The notes under the pieces were generated by a model. That model was not told the DNA's origin. It ran no database searches and saw only the letters and a list, made by a program, of their open reading frames with translations. A DNA stretch of 64,000 nt from DAOUKH01 sp965219875 (lineage in GTDB: Bacteria > Chloroflexota > Dehalococcoidia > SHYB01), in assembly GCA_965219875.1 (NCBI GenBank), contig CBDCOW010000003.1:124001-188000 (forward strand), read 5' to 3'. Within the stretch, counting starts at the first letter, position 1. The number at the start of each line of letters is the position of its first letter. The position numbers and the translations under genes were made by a program. Of the stretch, positions 42,169-50,856 are shown one piece after another.

Positions 42169-42263
42169 GCAAGCGGGGCGCCGTTCATTCCCGAAAGTGC
42201 GATTGACAGCGCCTTCCGCCCTCTCCTACGATTCCGCCTCAATATCCCGGCGCGAGGCCCCTT

Positions 42264-42713
42264 ATGAGCGACGACGCCCAACACCTGATCGACCGGCTCG
42301 CCATCCAAGACGTGCTGGCCTCGTACTACCGCGCCATAGACCGCCGGGACTGGGACGCCCTGGCCGACGTCTACGCCGACGACGCGGTGTTCAGATCGCC
42401 GCCTCGCCTAGAGCAGCATGGCCGCGCCGCCATCATCGCCTCCACGAGCCGCGTCGGGGTCTACAAGCGCACCTTCCACTTCATGGGCAACCACATCGCC
42501 TGGGTCAACGGGGACGACGCCGATGCGGAGACGTACGCCGTCGCCAGCCACTACTACGACAAGGACGGCGAGGAGCAGGAGTACGTGATCGGCATCCGCT
42601 ACCTCGACAAGCTCCAACGGCGCGACGGGCAGTGGTTGATCGTCGACCGGCTGATGCGCTACGACTTCCTGCGCGGCGAGTCGCTGATCCATCCCGGCAC
42701 GAAGGTGGGGTAG
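42264..42713 (+). CDS. SnoaL-like (NTF2-fold) protein
   Basis: A 149-residue protein of the SnoaL_4 type. IDRLAIQDVLASYYRAIDRRD and LADVYADDAVFRSPP are hallmark N-terminal stretches, followed by HFMGNHIAWVNGDDADAETYA and a C-terminal RRDGQWLIVDRLMRYD. The fold is a cone with a polar pocket, used for isomerases, dehydratases and limonene-epoxide-like enzymes; the reaction is unknown. The last 48 bases recur at 44484-44531 beyond the LRR gene. Confidence 0.85.
   Translation: MSDDAQHLIDRLAIQDVLASYYRAIDRRDWDALADVYADDAVFRSPPRLEQHGRAAIIASTSRVGVYKRTFHFMGNHIAWVNGDDADAETYAVASHYYDKDGEEQEYVIGIRYLDKLQRRDGQWLIVDRLMRYDFLRGESLIHPGTKVG
42666..42713 (+). repeat. 48-bp direct repeat, left copy (3' end of the SnoaL-like gene)
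   Basis: TTCCTGCGCGGCGAGTCGCT onward to the stop codon. It matches 44484-44531 with about five differences, most of them silent or conservative. Confidence 0.8.
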
Positions 42714-42763
42714 GGGGGATCCCTCTTCCACCTGGAAGAGACCCCGTCCGAAAGCGAGATGCC

Positions 42764-44407
42764 ATGTCCATTTGGCGCACGATCCGTACGGTGCTCACAG
42801 GAACACCCACGATGCCTCCCACACCGGCCACATCGGAAGCTCCCCCCGCAACGCCCACGACGCCTCCCACACTGGCCACGTCGGAAGCTCCCCCCGCAAC
42901 GTCAGCGAGCCGCCACCCACCTTCTTCGCCAAGAGACCCCGCGAATCAAGACCGGGTCGCACTGGTGGCGTTGTACAACGCCACGGACGGGCCCAACTGG
43001 AAGTACAACCATGGCTGGCTAAGCAACAGGCCGCTTGACGAATGGTACGGGGTTACCAGTGATCATAATGGCCGTGTTATCGAGCTTGACCTCGCCGACA
43101 ACCGACTAACGGGGACTCTAGCCGCCCAACTCGCCAACCTCTCCAACCTGAGAGGACTCGCGCTCGGCATATTAGACCCTGAGCAGATCGACTCCGACCG
43201 TAACCAACTGAAGGGACCGATCCCTCCTGAACTCGCCAATCTTGCTAATCTGGAGGTCTTGGACCTTGCCGGTAACAAACTGACGGGCCGGATCCCTCCT
43301 CAACTTGCCAACCTGTCCAACCTGGAGTCATTTGACCTTGCTGGCAACAAACTGACGGGCCGGATCCCTCCTCAACTTGCCAACCTATCCAACCTGGAGT
43401 TATTGAGTCTTGCCGGCAACAAACTGACAGGGCCGATCCCCTCTCAAGTTGGCAACCTATCCAACCTGCGGGCGCTGTACCTCAACGCCAACGAACTCAC
43501 GGGACCTATACCGGCCCAATTCTCCAACCTCTCCAACCTGGAATGCCTGATTCTCGGAGCCAACGAACTAACCGGGTCGATCCCTCCAGAACTCGGCGAC
43601 CTTTCCAACCTAGAGCGCCTGAATCTCAACGCCAACAAACTGACGGGCCCCATCCCCACCCAACTCGGCAACCTCTCCAACTTGCAGATTCTGAACCTTT
43701 CCGATAGTCCACTGACGGGATCTATCCCCACCCAACTCGGCAACCTTTCCAACTTGCAGTTCCTGAGTCTTGCCGACAACCAACTGACGGGGCCGATCCC
43801 GACCCAACTCGGCAACCTCTTCAAGCTGCAAGGACTCGCGCTCGGTCGCAGCCAACTTACAAACTGGTGGATGCCCAACTCCAACCGGCTGACAGGACCG
43901 ATCCCCACTCAACTCGGCAACCTCTCCAACCTCCAGATTCTGAGGCTTGAGGACAATGAGCTGACAGGGCCTATCCCGGCTCAACTCGGCAACCTCTCCA
44001 ACCTCCAGGAACTATCGCTTTACTCCAACGAACTCACGGGGCCGATCCCGGTTCAGCTTGGGAACCTTCATAGCCTAGAACTGCTGTATCTCGGCGAAAA
44101 CCAATTGACGGAACCCATCCCCGTTCAACTCGGCAACCTCTCCAACCTCCAGGAGTTATACCTCGACTCCAACGAACTAACGGGGCCGATTCCGGCCCAA
44201 CTCGCCACCCTCTCCAAACTGCAAGAGCTATATCTCGGCTGGAACGAACTGACGGGGACAATTCCGTCGGGTTTCACAGCGCTGACCGCACTGAGCACCT
44301 TCCACTTCCACGACAACGCGGGGCTCTGCGCGCCGTGTGACGCCGAGTTCCAAGCCTGGCTCCAGGAGATTGACGATGTGAAAGGCGACACCTGCCTGGA
44401 GCCGTGA
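42764..44407 (+). CDS. Leucine-rich-repeat protein lacking an export signal
   Basis: A 547-residue paralogue of the LRR lipoprotein at 33237. It begins with SIWRTIRTVLTGTP, aligned with the start of that protein's signal peptide, but the hydrophobic core and lipobox Cys are missing. A Pro/Thr/Ser linker with PATSEAPPAT-like repeats, the cap VALYNATDGPNWKYNHGW, sixteen LRRs of NxLTGPIPxQLGNLSNL type and a C-terminal cap with two Cys pairs (GLCAPCD, DTCLEP) follow. As written it would stay in the cytoplasm or be secreted by another route. It is flanked by a 48-bp direct repeat. Confidence 0.8.
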   Translation: MSIWRTIRTVLTGTPTMPPTPATSEAPPATPTTPPTLATSEAPPATSASRHPPSSPRDPANQDRVALVALYNATDGPNWKYNHGWLSNRPLDEWYGVTSDHNGRVIELDLADNRLTGTLAAQLANLSNLRGLALGILDPEQIDSDRNQLKGPIPPELANLANLEVLDLAGNKLTGRIPPQLANLSNLESFDLAGNKLTGRIPPQLANLSNLELLSLAGNKLTGPIPSQVGNLSNLRALYLNANELTGPIPAQFSNLSNLECLILGANELTGSIPPELGDLSNLERLNLNANKLTGPIPTQLGNLSNLQILNLSDSPLTGSIPTQLGNLSNLQFLSLADNQLTGPIPTQLGNLFKLQGLALGRSQLTNWWMPNSNRLTGPIPTQLGNLSNLQILRLEDNELTGPIPAQLGNLSNLQELSLYSNELTGPIPVQLGNLHSLELLYLGENQLTEPIPVQLGNLSNLQELYLDSNELTGPIPAQLATLSKLQELYLGWNELTGTIPSGFTALTALSTFHFHDNAGLCAPCDAEFQAWLQEIDDVKGDTCLEP

Positions 44408-44483
44408 CAATGACCTATGCGCCGATAGGCACGACGGCGTGCGGTCTGGCCATCGGTGACAATACAGCCAGCCAACCGCCACG

Positions 44484-44531
44484 TTCCTGCGGGGCGAGTC
44501 GCTCATCCACCCCGGCACGAGAGTGGGGTAG
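44484..44531 (+). pseudogene. Remnant of a second SnoaL-like gene (C-terminal 15 codons)
   Basis: These bases encode FLRGESLIHPGTRVG and a stop, against FLRGESLIHPGTKVG in the intact gene. No upstream part of the gene survives. It is either the right copy of a duplication made when the LRR gene arrived, or the last piece of a tandem SnoaL-like gene that was replaced. Confidence 0.75.
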
Positions 44532-44544
44532 GACTCAAACGGGC

Positions 44545-46245
44545 CTAGGCGTAGTCGGTGCTGCGGATGAGGCGGCCGGGGTAGGCGCCGGTGTGTTCGG
44601 CGGCTTCGACGACGGGGACGCCGTTGACGATGGTGTGCTCGATGCCCTTGGCCTTGATGACGATGCGCTCCTCGCCGTTGGGGAGGTCGGGGACCTTCTC
44701 CTTGGGCAGCGCGCCGATGGTGTCGGGGTCGAAGACCATGATGTCCGCGGCGAGGCCGGGCTCCAAGCGGCCGCGGTCGGTGAAGCCCATGTAGCCGGCC
44801 GGCATGCCGGTGAGCTTGTGGACGCCCTCTTCAAGGGTCAGGACGCCCTTGTCGCGCACCCACTGGCTGAGCACCTGCGTCGAATACTCCGCGCCCGCGA
44901 TCATGTTGAGGTGCGCGCCGGCATCGGAGACGCCGAGGATGGTGTAGGGGCTGCGGATGATGGAGGCGATGGCCTCAGGGTCGGTGTTTCGGGTACCGCT
45001 GAAGGTGAACTCCGTTTGGAGGTCCTCCGCCAGGGCGATATCGATCATGACGTCGAGGGGATGCTTGCCCATGCGACGCCCAAGCTCGCGGAGGGTGAGG
45101 CCCTTCAGGTCGGCGTGCTCGGGGCGCTTGGGGCCGGTGAGCATCGTCGAGTCCCACCGCACCGGCTTCGGGCCCGACTCCCACGCTGCGTCGATACCTG
45201 GTTTCATGCCGTCACGATAGGCTTGGTCGGCGAGCAGGGCCTTCTTCTCAACGTCCGGCTTGGGGAGCACTGCCAGCCATTCGGGCAGCACGGTGAGCAC
45301 GAGGTTGTTGTCCTTCAGGTCGAAGTCCTGCGTGGTGGGGCGGCACGAGCAGACGCCGTAGACACGCCCGCCCTCGCGGTGCGTCCGCTCCATGAAGTCG
45401 AGGATCTCCCGCCACCGGCCCTCCGGCGCCTGGGGGTACTGGCCGAGCTCGTTCCAACTCAGCACGCGGCCCGACGTGCGCGCCCACCGCGCGATGTCCT
45501 CCTGGTCGTCGTCGGGGAGGTTGGTGCCGGAGCGGGGCGCGATTTCGATCTGGCCGAAGCCGCGCTCGCCGACCACGTCGACCAAGGCGTCGATCTCCGA
45601 GACCGCGGCGAAGCGGCTGGGGACAGGGTTGCCCTCCCAATCGACGTGGGCCCGTGAGATCGAGGTGGTGAAGCCCACCGCGCCCACCGCTAGGGCGTCG
45701 CGGAGGAGTCCGCACATCGCCTCGACCTCGTCCGGCGTGGCCTCGCGCTCTAGCGCCTTGGGGCCCATAACGGAGTAGCGCAGCGCGGAGTGCCCCACCT
45801 GGCAAGCGGCGTTCAGCCCCAGCGTTTGGCCGACGCGCTCCATATACTCCTCGAAGGTGCGCCAGTCCCACTCCGGGCCCTGCCGCATCGCCCCGAGCGA
45901 CATCCCCTCGACGCGCGCCAGCATACGCATGATGTAGTCCTGATCATCGGGCTTGCAAGGAGCGATGGTGAAGCCGCAGTTGCCCATAACGACGGTGGTG
46001 ACGCCGTGCCAGACACTCGACGTGAGAAGGGGGTCCCACAGGACTTGGGCATCGTAGTGGGTGTGGATATCGACGATGCCGGGGGCGATGACGAGGCCCT
46101 TGGCGTCGATGCGGCGCTTGGCCGCGCCGGAGACCTCGCCGACCTCAACGATCTTGCCATCGTTCACCGCGACGCCTCCGGGGAACTCCGCCCGCCCCGA
46201 GCCGTCCACGATCCGCCCGTTCTCGATTACGAGGTCGTACGCCAT
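44545..46245 (-). CDS. N-acyl-D-amino-acid deacylase family amidohydrolase
   Basis: A 566-residue protein of the D-aminoacylase group, with DLVIENGRIVDGSG, the metal motif DIHTHYDAQV, VVMGNCGFTIAP and the late GVSDAGAHLNM and GLAADIMVFDPD stretches. The ATG at 46245 is preferred to that at 46260 because GGAGG lies eight bases before it. It is similar in length and motifs to the enzyme at 9472-11160 but clearly a separate subfamily. It stands alone on the minus strand, divergent from the SMP-30 gene across a repeat-containing gap. Confidence 0.88.
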   Translation of the reverse strand: MAYDLVIENGRIVDGSGRAEFPGGVAVNDGKIVEVGEVSGAAKRRIDAKGLVIAPGIVDIHTHYDAQVLWDPLLTSSVWHGVTTVVMGNCGFTIAPCKPDDQDYIMRMLARVEGMSLGAMRQGPEWDWRTFEEYMERVGQTLGLNAACQVGHSALRYSVMGPKALEREATPDEVEAMCGLLRDALAVGAVGFTTSISRAHVDWEGNPVPSRFAAVSEIDALVDVVGERGFGQIEIAPRSGTNLPDDDQEDIARWARTSGRVLSWNELGQYPQAPEGRWREILDFMERTHREGGRVYGVCSCRPTTQDFDLKDNNLVLTVLPEWLAVLPKPDVEKKALLADQAYRDGMKPGIDAAWESGPKPVRWDSTMLTGPKRPEHADLKGLTLRELGRRMGKHPLDVMIDIALAEDLQTEFTFSGTRNTDPEAIASIIRSPYTILGVSDAGAHLNMIAGAEYSTQVLSQWVRDKGVLTLEEGVHKLTGMPAGYMGFTDRGRLEPGLAADIMVFDPDTIGALPKEKVPDLPNGEERIVIKAKGIEHTIVNGVPVVEAAEHTGAYPGRLIRSTDYA

Positions 46246-46279
46246 GCCGGAAACCTCCACGGTGCCAAGACCTTACGCG

Positions 46280-46395
46280 CTCCGTTCCTCGCTTCGCCCT
46301 CTCGATGGGGGCGGCGCCCTTATTGGGCGCCCACGCCCCTGCGGCGCGCGCCCTCTCTCAATCTCTCCCAGAGGGAGAGAGGTTTGGAGGGGACT
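46280..46395 (-). repeat. Dispersed repeat, diverged inverted copy
   Basis: On the minus strand it reads CCTCTCTCCCTCTGGGAGAG then ATTGAGAGAGGGCGCGCGCC, the same plan as the unit at 22551. A GGCGCCC-GGGCGCC stem and a CGCCCTCTCG end follow. Confidence 0.6.
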
Positions 46396-46530
46396 CACTC
46401 CGGATCCGCTCGGCGCATGATACGCCGGAGACGGCGTCGGGGCTACGGCGGTGGACGCGCTGGCGCGGTCAAGGCGCCCCCACTACAATGGCGGCGCGCC
46501 CGCACGACGCGCGGGTCCAGGAGCGCCGCG

Positions 46531-47379
46531 ATGCCCCCGCGAGACATCCACACCCTGCTCGACGACCTTCTGTTCGGCGAAGGCCCCCGCTGGCATGAGG
46601 GCGCGCTGTGGTTCTCCGACATGCACGCCCACGAGGTCGTCCGCGTCGAGGTGGAGGGTGGCCGCCCCGACACCGTGGTCCACGTACCGGACCGCCCCTC
46701 CGGCCTCGGCTTCGATCCCGACGGGCGCCTGCTGGTCATTTCGATGACCGACCGGAAGCTGCTGCGCCACACCGACGCCGGGCTCGAAGAGGTCGCCGAC
46801 CTGAGCGCCCTCGCCGGCGGACCCTGCAACGACATGGTGGTCGACGCGAAGGGCCGGGCCTACGTGGGGAACTTCGGCTTCGACACCTTCGCCGGTGAAG
46901 CACAGAAGGACACCGTGCTCATACTCGTCACGCCCGACGGCGAAGTCCGCGCCGTCGCCGACGGGCTTTCCTTCCCCAACGGGGCGGTGGTCACGCCCGA
47001 CGGCAAGACGCTCATCGTCGGCGAGTCGCGGGGACTGCGGCTTACCGCCTTCGACATCGAAGAGGACGGCTCGCTGTCCAACCGCCGGGTCTGGGCCGAC
47101 CTCGGCGTCACGCCCGACGGCATCGCGCTCGACGAGGAGGGCTGCATCTGGGTCGCGACGCCTCGGGGACCGGGTTTCATCCGCGTCGCCGAGGGGGGCG
47201 AGATCAGGGAGACCATCGAGTCCGACATGCTGGGGATCGCCTGCGCGCTCGGCGGCGAGGACCGCCGGACGCTCTTCCTCCTCGAAGCGAAGGAATCGAA
47301 CCCCCAGAACATCGAGGGCCGGGGCAACGCCCGCATCCGCTACACGCGGGTCGAAGTGGCCGGCGCGGGCATCCCCTAG
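46531..47379 (+). CDS. SMP-30/gluconolactonase family protein
   Basis: A 282-residue six-bladed propeller of the SMP-30 family: LFGEGPRWHEGALWFSDMHA with the metal-ligand Glu, GPCNDMVVDAKGRAYVGNFG with the metal-ligand Asn, and TPDGIALDEEGCIWVATP with the catalytic Asp. The family hydrolyses sugar lactones. The start at 46531 follows AGGAG by seven bases; the open frame further upstream is non-coding. The next gene begins with no gap after its stop. Confidence 0.9.
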   Translation: MPPRDIHTLLDDLLFGEGPRWHEGALWFSDMHAHEVVRVEVEGGRPDTVVHVPDRPSGLGFDPDGRLLVISMTDRKLLRHTDAGLEEVADLSALAGGPCNDMVVDAKGRAYVGNFGFDTFAGEAQKDTVLILVTPDGEVRAVADGLSFPNGAVVTPDGKTLIVGESRGLRLTAFDIEEDGSLSNRRVWADLGVTPDGIALDEEGCIWVATPRGPGFIRVAEGGEIRETIESDMLGIACALGGEDRRTLFLLEAKESNPQNIEGRGNARIRYTRVEVAGAGIP

Positions 47380-47667
47380 ATGCCGCTCAAGTTCACCGAC
47401 CGGGCCCGCGAGGCGCTGGCGGCCCTCCTCGACTCGGAGGAGCACGAGCCGGGCCATCTCATCCGTATGCTCTCGGACATCTACGGTGGCTTCCACCTCG
47501 TCTACGGCGAGCGCAAGGAGACGGACCAAGTCGTCGAGTTCGAGGGACGTCCGATTCTGGTCATAGACGCCTCGATCAGCGAGCACCTCGTCGAGCACAT
47601 CCAAGGCGACACGATCGACGTGGAGATGACCGACGACGGGCCGTCGCTGCGGGCGCTTTCCTCCTAG
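47380..47667 (+). CDS. HesB/IscA-like protein without the cluster cysteines
   Basis: A 95-residue protein with the HesB-like fold pattern: FTDRAREALAALLDSE, LIRMLSDIYGGFHLVYGE, and FEGRPILVIDASISEHL. There is no cysteine at all, so the three Cys of true A-type iron-sulfur carriers are missing. It starts immediately after the SMP-30 stop codon and must be translated with it. Its role is unknown; Cys-less HesB-like proteins exist in several bacteria. Confidence 0.78.
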   Translation: MPLKFTDRAREALAALLDSEEHEPGHLIRMLSDIYGGFHLVYGERKETDQVVEFEGRPILVIDASISEHLVEHIQGDTIDVEMTDDGPSLRALSS

Positions 47668-47712
47668 CTGTCTCTTTGACGCTCCGCGGCCCCGCGCGTA
47701 AACTCAGGCCCC

Positions 47713-48381
47713 ATGACGGTGACGGCCACCATCTTCATTCATGGGCGACAGGGGACGTTCGACCAGTTCGACCACATGGCGGCCTCGGCGGAAGACGCCG
47801 TGGACGTCTTCGCCTTCGACTGGAGCGAGGGCCGCCTGATCGAGTGGGGCGCGGCGGGATTCAGCGAGGCGGCTCGCCGTTCGAGCGCCGCCTCCGTCGG
47901 CGTCGGCGCCGCGGTCATCAAGGCCGCGGGGCAGCTTCTCGATCAGATCGACGCCTGCCGTCACGCCTCGACGCGGGTGGTCGGTCACAGCAAGGGCGGC
48001 GCGGTGGCGCTCCAGGCCATCGTCGAGATAGTCAAGGGGCGGCGCAATCCCGGGATCACGACAGTAACGACGCTCGACCCGTCGATCTCAAAGCGGGCCA
48101 GCTTCGGGGTCCGGCTGGGCGCGGCGGCGTCGAAGTGGCCGTGGCTCCACGGGCGGCTCTCCGGCGAGCCTCGCTTCGATCGGCTCGACATCGGCGAGAT
48201 CCGCCGCTTCCTGCTGAGCAAGCGGCTGCCCGCGCCGCTCGCCGCCGCCGGTATCACGCTGTGGAACCTGCGCTCCACCCGGTGGTCGGCCGAGATCCCC
48301 GGCGCGCACAATCTCTACATCGGCGGCGACCACCAGTCCGCGTTCGAGAATCCCCGCGCGCTCGAAGCGGTCCGGCGCTAG
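47713..48381 (+). CDS. Alpha/beta hydrolase-like protein
   Basis: A 222-residue protein with an N-terminal beta strand and oxyanion HGR (TIFIHGRQGTFDQF), the nucleophile elbow VVGHSKGGAVALQ with Ser at the GxSxG position, TTLDPSIS and a late His in IPGAHNLYIGG. The Ser-Asp-His set fits a lipase or esterase. No signal peptide. It lies 45 bases after the HesB-like gene and 60 before the epoxide hydrolase. Confidence 0.8.
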   Translation: MTVTATIFIHGRQGTFDQFDHMAASAEDAVDVFAFDWSEGRLIEWGAAGFSEAARRSSAASVGVGAAVIKAAGQLLDQIDACRHASTRVVGHSKGGAVALQAIVEIVKGRRNPGITTVTTLDPSISKRASFGVRLGAAASKWPWLHGRLSGEPRFDRLDIGEIRRFLLSKRLPAPLAAAGITLWNLRSTRWSAEIPGAHNLYIGGDHQSAFENPRALEAVRR

Positions 48382-48441
48382 GGTGCGCCACCAAACCGCC
48401 GCGCCTCCACAATCGACGACAACGGCCTGAAGGAGACCGCC

Positions 48442-49572
48442 GTGGCAATCACGCCGTTCACCATCGACATTCCCAACGAAGACCTGGCCGACCTGAAGCA
48501 TCGGCTTGAAGAGACGCGCTGGCCCGACGAGATCCCCGGCTCCGGCTGGGACTACGGCTCGAACCTCGCTTACGTCAAGGAACTGTGCGAGTACTGGCGT
48601 GACGCGTATGACTGGCGCGTCCACGAGCGCATGCTCAACGAGTTCCCGCAGTTCAACGCCGACGTGGACGGTCTTGGGATTCACTTCATTCACGTGAAGG
48701 GCAAAGGGCCAAACCCCATGCCCCTAGTGATCACCCACGGCTGGCCAAGCTCCTTCTTCGAGATGTACAAGGTCATCGGGCCGCTGTCCGATCCCGCGAG
48801 CCACGGCGGCAACGCCGCCGACGCCTTCGACGTCGTCGCCCCCTCGCTGCCCGGCTACGGCTTCTCCGACCCTGCCCGCGAGCGCGGCATGAACACCAAA
48901 GCCATCGCCGCCCTCTGGGTGAAGCTGATGGGCCAACTGGGCTACGAGCGGTTCGGCTCTCAGGGCGGCGACTGGGGCGCCGGCGTCACCACCGCGCTCG
49001 CGGTCAGCCATCCCGAGCGGATGATCGGCGTCCATCTCAACATGGTCACCGCCCAGATCGACGAGGAGAACCTGACCCCCGAACAGCGCGAGTGGTGGGA
49101 GAACCTGAAGGCTTACCGGCAGGAGGAGTGGGGCTACGTCCATCTGCAGGGCACCAAGCCGCAGACTGCGTCTTACGGACTCAACGACTCGCCCTCGGGG
49201 CTGGCGGCGTGGATCGTCGAGAAATGGCGGCGCTGGAGCGATTGCGGCGGCGAGGTTGAGCGCAGCTACACCAAGGACGAGCTGCTCACTAATATCTCGC
49301 TCTACTGGTTCACCCAGAGCATCGCCTCATCCATGCGCCTGTACAAGGAGACGTTCCGGGGCTCGACGACGCCGCGGCCTTCTCCGCGCATCGAAGTCCC
49401 GACCGGGGTAGCCACGTTCAAGGAGGCGAACCGGCCGCCGCGCGTGCTGGCCGAACACGCCTACAATCTCAAGCGCTGGACGGACATGGAGCAGGGCGGC
49501 CACTTCCCCGCGATGGAGAACCCCGGCGGGCTCGTCCACGAAGTCCGCGAGTTCTTCCGCCCGCTCCGCTAG
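48442..49572 (+). CDS. Epoxide hydrolase family protein
   Basis: A 376-residue protein with the epoxide-hydrolase N-terminal (EHN) domain (ITPFTIDIPNEDLADLKHRL) and an alpha/beta hydrolase core. VITHGWPSSFFEM supplies the oxyanion hole, GSQGGDWGAGV the nucleophile Asp, and GGHFPAMENP the catalytic His. The start is a GTG with AAGGAG upstream. It would open an epoxide to a diol in degradation of plant or microbial compounds; substrate unknown. Confidence 0.9.
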   Translation: MAITPFTIDIPNEDLADLKHRLEETRWPDEIPGSGWDYGSNLAYVKELCEYWRDAYDWRVHERMLNEFPQFNADVDGLGIHFIHVKGKGPNPMPLVITHGWPSSFFEMYKVIGPLSDPASHGGNAADAFDVVAPSLPGYGFSDPARERGMNTKAIAALWVKLMGQLGYERFGSQGGDWGAGVTTALAVSHPERMIGVHLNMVTAQIDEENLTPEQREWWENLKAYRQEEWGYVHLQGTKPQTASYGLNDSPSGLAAWIVEKWRRWSDCGGEVERSYTKDELLTNISLYWFTQSIASSMRLYKETFRGSTTPRPSPRIEVPTGVATFKEANRPPRVLAEHAYNLKRWTDMEQGGHFPAMENPGGLVHEVREFFRPLR

Positions 49573-49607
49573 ACCCGAAAGCACAAGCCGAAACAAGGAG
49601 GCGTCCC

Positions 49608-50696
49608 ATGCCGATCGATGGACTCGGAGTCGTATCCCGCGCGGCGGGCGAGCCCGCCCTCGTCGAAGACATCGTTATCGACGATCCGGGGCCCGGCGAG
49701 GTGCTGGTGCGGATTCAGGCCAGCGGGGTCTGCCACACCGACCTGCACTACAAGCTGGGCAACATCACTGACGAGTATCCCATCCTGCTCGGCCACGAGG
49801 GCGCGGGCATCATCGAGGCCGTCGGCGAGGGCGTGAGCGAGCCCAAGGTCGGCGACTACGTGGTCCTCGCCTGGCGCGCCCCGTGCGGCTCCTGCCGGTT
49901 CTGCGCCATCGGCCAGCCGCACCTGTGCTCGGCCAGCCTCAACGCCGAGCCCCGGATGAAAACCAAGCGGGACAACCTGACGCTGAACCCCGCGCTGGGG
50001 ATCGGGACGTTCTGCACTCACACCGTCGTCGCCGCCAAGCAGGCGGTGCCGGTGCCCGAAAGCTGCCCGCCGCCGCAGGCGTCGCTCATCGGCTGCGGCG
50101 TGATGACGGGCGTGGGCGCGGCGCTGTACTCGGGGCAGGTGCGCCGGGGGAGCACGGTGGCCGTCTACGGCTGCGGCGGGGTCGGGTGCAGCGTGATCAT
50201 GGGAGCCAAGCTGGCGGGGGCGGCCAAGATCATCGGCGTCGACATCGCGGCGAACAAGCTCGACTGGGCACGCCAGTTCGGCGCCACCGACGTGGTCGAC
50301 GCGACCGCGGGCGACCCGGTGGAGGCGGTCAAGGCACTCACCGGCGGCAACGGCGTCGATCACTCCTTCGAGGCCGTGGGCACGCCGCAGACGCTGCTCC
50401 AGGCGCTGTGGAGCCGCGACCTCGCGGGGGCCTGCACCCTCATCGGCGTGCCCAGCCCCGACATGAAGGTCGAGATTCCCATGCTCCAGTTCTTCGGGCT
50501 CGGTGGGGCGCTCCGGGTGAGCTGGTACGGCGACTGCCTGCCCTCCCGCGACTTCCCCATGCTCGCCGACTGGTACGCCAAGGGGGCGCTCGACCTCGAC
50601 CGCGTGGTGACGAGGCTCATCAAGCTCGATGAGACGGAGCCGGCCTTCGAGGCCATGGAGCGTGGCGAGACGCTGCGCTCGGTGATCGAGCTCTAG
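49608..50696 (+). CDS. Zinc-dependent alcohol dehydrogenase (class III-like)
   Basis: A 362-residue MDR dehydrogenase. Catalytic zinc site: Cys in SGVCHTDLHY and His-Glu in GHEGAG; structural zinc: PCGSCRFCAIGQPHLC; nucleotide fold: VYGCGGVGCSVIMG. Layout matches the formaldehyde/mycothiol- or NDMA-type dehydrogenases more closely than the partial enzyme at 1-477. It follows the epoxide hydrolase by 35 bases with AAGGAGG upstream, and may oxidise the diol or alcohol formed there. Confidence 0.9.
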   Translation: MPIDGLGVVSRAAGEPALVEDIVIDDPGPGEVLVRIQASGVCHTDLHYKLGNITDEYPILLGHEGAGIIEAVGEGVSEPKVGDYVVLAWRAPCGSCRFCAIGQPHLCSASLNAEPRMKTKRDNLTLNPALGIGTFCTHTVVAAKQAVPVPESCPPPQASLIGCGVMTGVGAALYSGQVRRGSTVAVYGCGGVGCSVIMGAKLAGAAKIIGVDIAANKLDWARQFGATDVVDATAGDPVEAVKALTGGNGVDHSFEAVGTPQTLLQALWSRDLAGACTLIGVPSPDMKVEIPMLQFFGLGGALRVSWYGDCLPSRDFPMLADWYAKGALDLDRVVTRLIKLDETEPAFEAMERGETLRSVIEL

Positions 50697-50731
50697 CGCC
50701 GCGCGAGGGACACACACCCCGCCGGCCGCCT

Positions 50732-50856
50732 AGCTCCCCTCGACGTCCGTCACCGTGACGGTGACCGTGGCGCTGTCCACGCCGCCGAATCGATGGCGAA
50801 CGCGCCGTCGCCGTTGCCCGCCGTGATCGAGTACGTCACCGCGCCGCCGACGGCTA
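50732..50856 (-). pseudogene. Cadherin-like tail separated from the upstream lipoprotein by frameshifts
   Basis: On the minus strand after the end of the lipoprotein gene, one frame reads VGGAVTYSITAGNGDGAFAI and a second reads DSATVTVTVTDVEGS and a stop. Together these form the last part of a cadherin-like (Ig-fold) repeat. At least two frame changes separate them from the 511-residue frame, so the original product was longer, or errors lie in the sequence. Confidence 0.7.

Noticed and set aside
44408..44483. Possible start of a second SnoaL-like gene upstream of the remnant
   Set aside because: The sequence before 44484 does not match the SnoaL-like gene in any frame; only the last 15 codons are duplicated.
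45790..46530. N-terminal extension of the SMP-30 protein
   Set aside because: Antisense to the D-aminoacylase gene and then through a repeat. A good ribosome binding site and the family start lie at 46531.
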